DNA of 40,036 nt, taken from the IMG/VR virus record IMGVR_UViG_3300042924_002831, positions 1 to 40,036 of that record; one strand, written 5' to 3'. The notes under the pieces were generated by a model, which saw only the letters and a program-made list of their open reading frames with translations, had not been told where the DNA came from and made no database searches. A program made the translations under genes and the position numbers. This DNA comes from a virus. Positions 37,608 through 40,036 of the stretch are shown one piece after another; position 1 is the stretch's first letter; each line of letters begins with the position of its first letter.

Positions 37608-40036
37608 GCCGACTCAGCATTGACGACTACTGGAGCAGCTTTGCTGACCGCAAGCCCAAGTACACATCCCGCGGCATGGCCGCTATGGGAGCCGAGGACA
37701 ATGAGATGGGCTTCTGGGGCTATGCTGGCGACACTCTTATGGGTGTGCCGCGTGGTCTGTGGGGCCTTGCAGGCTCGATTCAGGAGGGACTGAACTATGT
37801 CTCTCTGGGAACGATCCCCGAGCCGACGGGCTACAAGATGTTCGGTGAATCCCAGACTGTGGCTGGCGGTCTTGTCGAGGGCATCTCACAGGTCGCAGTT
37901 CCCTACGGTGCTGGACTGAAGCTTGTCCGCGGAGCCACAGGCGCACTCGGCCTGCGAGGCGCAGGAACCGCTGCCACCGCCGCGCTTGGCGAGGAAGCGG
38001 TCATTGCCGCTGCCGCAGGCCAGCGTGGCCGCGCTGCCCTGTTGGCCGGAGCTGGCCGCTCGATTGAAGTCGGCAAAATGGCACTTGAGGGAACCGCCGC
38101 TGGCGCGATTGGCGACTTCATCGGCTTCTCGTCGTGGGCTCCGCGCCTGTCCGACCTTGCCACGCAGTCGGACAATCCGCTGTTCAACAACGCCCTGACG
38201 CAGTACTTGTCGTCGGATGAGGACGATTCGTTCCTTGAGGGCCGCCTCAAGAACACCATCGAGGGAATCTTTGCGTCCGGTGCCGTCGAGTCTGTTCTTG
38301 GTGCAGCCCGTGTTGTCCGCGCAGGACAGCGGGCCGCTCGGATCGGAACCGATGCCAATGCCGCGATGTTTGCCGAGCACATGACGATGCGCCGGGGACA
38401 CCGTGAGCAGATCATGTCTGCGACCGGAGCGACGGCTGACGAGGCTGAGCTCATCAACATGGTGATCGACTCGACCGGAATGTCGCGTGACCGTCTCAGC
38501 TTTGCCCGAGAGACGATGCAGGAGTTCGATGAGGCGGGCAAGCCCCGTCGTGCTGCCGTCGATTTCTACGAAGACGGCAAGACGGTGATCCGGTTCTTTG
38601 AGACTGCGGACCGCACCAGCCCCGTGCATGAGATTTCCCATGTGATCCGCCGCCGTGTGCTGGATCGGCGCATTTCGCCCGAGTTCCGCATGGGCATGAC
38701 CGACGATGACATCAAGCTCATCGAGGAGTATGTCGGTGTACAGGACGGCGAATGGAATGTCGCGGCAGAGGAAAGCTGGGCACAGCTCTTTGAGCGGTAT
38801 ATGTGGGACGGACAGGCTCCGAACCGCTCCGTGGCCGCAGTCATGGACCGAACCGCCGAGTTCATGCGCTCGGTGTACGGCCGCGTACAGGCCGATGAAC
38901 TCCTCCGCAACATCAACCCCGAGGAGTGGGCGCAGAACGGCGGCACCGCTGGCCTGAAGATCAACCCTGAAGTTCGGAAGGTGATGAACAAGCTGATGAG
39001 CCGAGCTCCGGTCACGCCGACCGAGGCCATCCGCACCTTCAGCAAGGCACAGAAGCGTCTTGCGCTCCCGGCGAACGGCAACCTGTACCGCACCGCGATC
39101 AGCTCATTTGATTCGCCGCTGGAGCCAGCGGAAGCCGCGCAGGCGGTGGACGCGATGTACCGCGAAGAGAAGCTGTACCAGAGCGCGAAACCGCCGACCC
39201 AGACGATGAAGCCGCGACCCACGGACGAGGGATATCCGGTTCAGCGTGGTACCCGAAACATCATCGACCGCCTTCGCCGCGAGGTCAATCAAGGCGAACT
39301 CAAGGGCGAAGACGCAGACCGGATGCAGAAGCTGATCGAGAACCTGCCCAAGGAAATGCTCGATGTCATGGGCACACGGTTCCGTCTGAACAAGTCCCTC
39401 GGAAAGAACCCTCTGGGAGCTGTTCTTGGAAAGTACGAAAGCGGGCGCAATGTTGTCTCTATCGCCTCAGACTTTGTTCGTGGCACCAATGTCAAGGAAA
39501 CTTGGGCGCATGAGTGGGGACACGCCGTGTCGGCGTTCTTGGATGACAACATCCTCAAGTCGCTGAAGACCGACTACGACCGCTCGTACCAGAAGTTCGT
39601 CCGGTTGGAGGGTGTGGACCCCCGTGCGAAGCCCAATACTCCCGAGTTTGCCGAGCTGAAGAAGTGGGCGGCGAAGAATCCGCTCCGGTTCAGAGAGCTG
39701 TATTCCCTCACGAACATGGATGAGTGGATGGCCGTCGGCTTCCAGTCCGCGTCTTGGCGGCAGCTCGACATTCAGGAGAACACCCGCACATTCATCGGCT
39801 TTGCCCGCTACCTGTTCCACAACATGATGCTCAACATCAAGAGCCTGTGGGGCGGTGCGGTGCATGAGCGCATTGCCCGCGACCTGCTTGATGCTGACTT
39901 CCGCGCGTCTAAGGCGGCGCGGGCCGAGATGATGAAGAAGTTCGGTCTGGGCAAGTTCGCTCCGAAGATGCTGGCGGATGAGTCGCGCATCTTTGGAGAC
40001 TGGGAAGCCCGACTGGACACTCAGATCCAGAGCCAG
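37604..40036 (+). CDS. giant polyvalent internal virion protein, N-terminal part (continues at base 1)
   Basis: ATG at 37604 overlaps the stop of the preceding internal virion gene (ATGA). Residues 1-753 are encoded up to 39862, after which the sequence repeats the window start in the same frame. The segment from about residue 45 to 260 is Ala/Gly-rich and amphipathic or membrane-prone. Two zinc-protease-like motifs are visible: HEISH at residues 342-346 with EESW at 389-392 as possible third ligand, and HEWGH at 636-640 with DEW at 706-708. Both follow the HExxH...E pattern of gluzincin-type peptidases. LYQS at 524-527 lies between the two. T7 gp16 carries a transglycosylase in this role; no such domain is visible, so the peptidase-like domains may open peptidoglycan cross-links or act on host or phage proteins. 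That role is inference. Confidence 0.85.
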   Translation, partial: MSRLSIDDYWSSFADRKPKYTSRGMAAMGAEDNEMGFWGYAGDTLMGVPRGLWGLAGSIQEGLNYVSLGTIPEPTGYKMFGESQTVAGGLVEGISQVAVPYGAGLKLVRGATGALGLRGAGTAATAALGEEAVIAAAAGQRGRAALLAGAGRSIEVGKMALEGTAAGAIGDFIGFSSWAPRLSDLATQSDNPLFNNALTQYLSSDEDDSFLEGRLKNTIEGIFASGAVESVLGAARVVRAGQRAARIGTDANAAMFAEHMTMRRGHREQIMSATGATADEAELINMVIDSTGMSRDRLSFARETMQEFDEAGKPRRAAVDFYEDGKTVIRFFETADRTSPVHEISHVIRRRVLDRRISPEFRMGMTDDDIKLIEEYVGVQDGEWNVAAEESWAQLFERYMWDGQAPNRSVAAVMDRTAEFMRSVYGRVQADELLRNINPEEWAQNGGTAGLKINPEVRKVMNKLMSRAPVTPTEAIRTFSKAQKRLALPANGNLYRTAISSFDSPLEPAEAAQAVDAMYREEKLYQSAKPPTQTMKPRPTDEGYPVQRGTRNIIDRLRREVNQGELKGEDADRMQKLIENLPKEMLDVMGTRFRLNKSLGKNPLGAVLGKYESGRNVVSIASDFVRGTNVKETWAHEWGHAVSAFLDDNILKSLKTDYDRSYQKFVRLEGVDPRAKPNTPEFAELKKWAAKNPLRFRELYSLTNMDEWMAVGFQSASWRQLDIQENTRTFIGFARYLFHNMMLNIKSLWGGAVHERIARDLLDADFRASKAARAEMMKKFGLGKFAPKMLADESRIFGDWEARLDTQIQSQ
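39863..40036 (+). repeat. terminal overlap of the contig, right copy
   Basis: Right copy of the 174-base overlap, carrying T at 39910 where the left copy has C at 48. The single difference suggests minor strain variation or a sequencing error in the source population. Confidence 0.95.

Overview
The window is essentially one complete genome of a T7-like podovirus (Autographiviridae-type), about 39.9 kb, linearised at an arbitrary point inside its largest gene. Bases 1-174 repeat bases 39863-40036 with one mismatch, and the reading frame runs through the junction. The contig is therefore circular or terminally redundant, and a 2046-residue protein is split over the two window ends. All supported genes lie on the + strand, mostly with ATGA/GTGA/TAATG start-stop overlaps. 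GC is roughly 60% by eye. A nested lipoprotein beside a small membrane protein suggests a Gram-negative host, and a tRNA-Leu-like sequence plus an integrase suggests a temperate life style. No gene identifies the host more closely.

Layout, starting from the presumed physical end of the genome (9460-9751, non-coding, repeat- and hairpin-rich, just after the large terminase): early genes (9752-12278) with small orphans and a C5-cytosine DNA methyltransferase; a probable attP that looks like the 3' half of a tRNA-Leu gene (12344-12388) and a terminator; a block of very GC-rich cargo genes (12907-15996) closed by two copies of the same terminator, five 16-bp tandem repeats and the integrase promoter; tyrosine integrase (16424); single-subunit RNA polymerase (17434); replication genes (single-strand binding protein, RusA-like resolvase, primase-helicase with an internal start, family A DNA polymerase, LAGLIDADG-type protein, 5'-3' exonuclease, DUF5664 nucleotide hydrolase-like protein); then the virion module (portal, scaffold, small membrane and lipoprotein genes, capsid between two terminators, tail tubular proteins A and B, three internal virion proteins, the giant protein, tail fibre and small tail proteins, small and large terminase).

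Three things stand out. (1) The tetranucleotide ACGT is almost absent: reading the whole window I find one copy, inside the methyltransferase gene, where well over a hundred would be expected from base composition. (2) The protein in the slot of T7 gp16 is a giant polyvalent protein with two HExxH...E zincin-like motifs, an ADP-ribosyltransferase-like domain and an LPD38-like C-terminal region. An L-[FY]-Q-S motif occurs three times, each at an apparent domain boundary, which suggests a self-processing effector package injected with the DNA. (3) The GC-rich cargo block has unrecognised proteins, a shared 13-bp Shine-Dalgarno leader and GAAA-tetraloop hairpins, and sits between attP and the integrase, so it would lie at one end of an integrated prophage.

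Together the genes describe a phage that transcribes with its own polymerase, replicates with a T7-type replisome, protects itself by methylation and site avoidance, can probably integrate at a tRNA-Leu gene, and delivers multi-domain effectors through its ejection apparatus. No recognisable endolysin was found.
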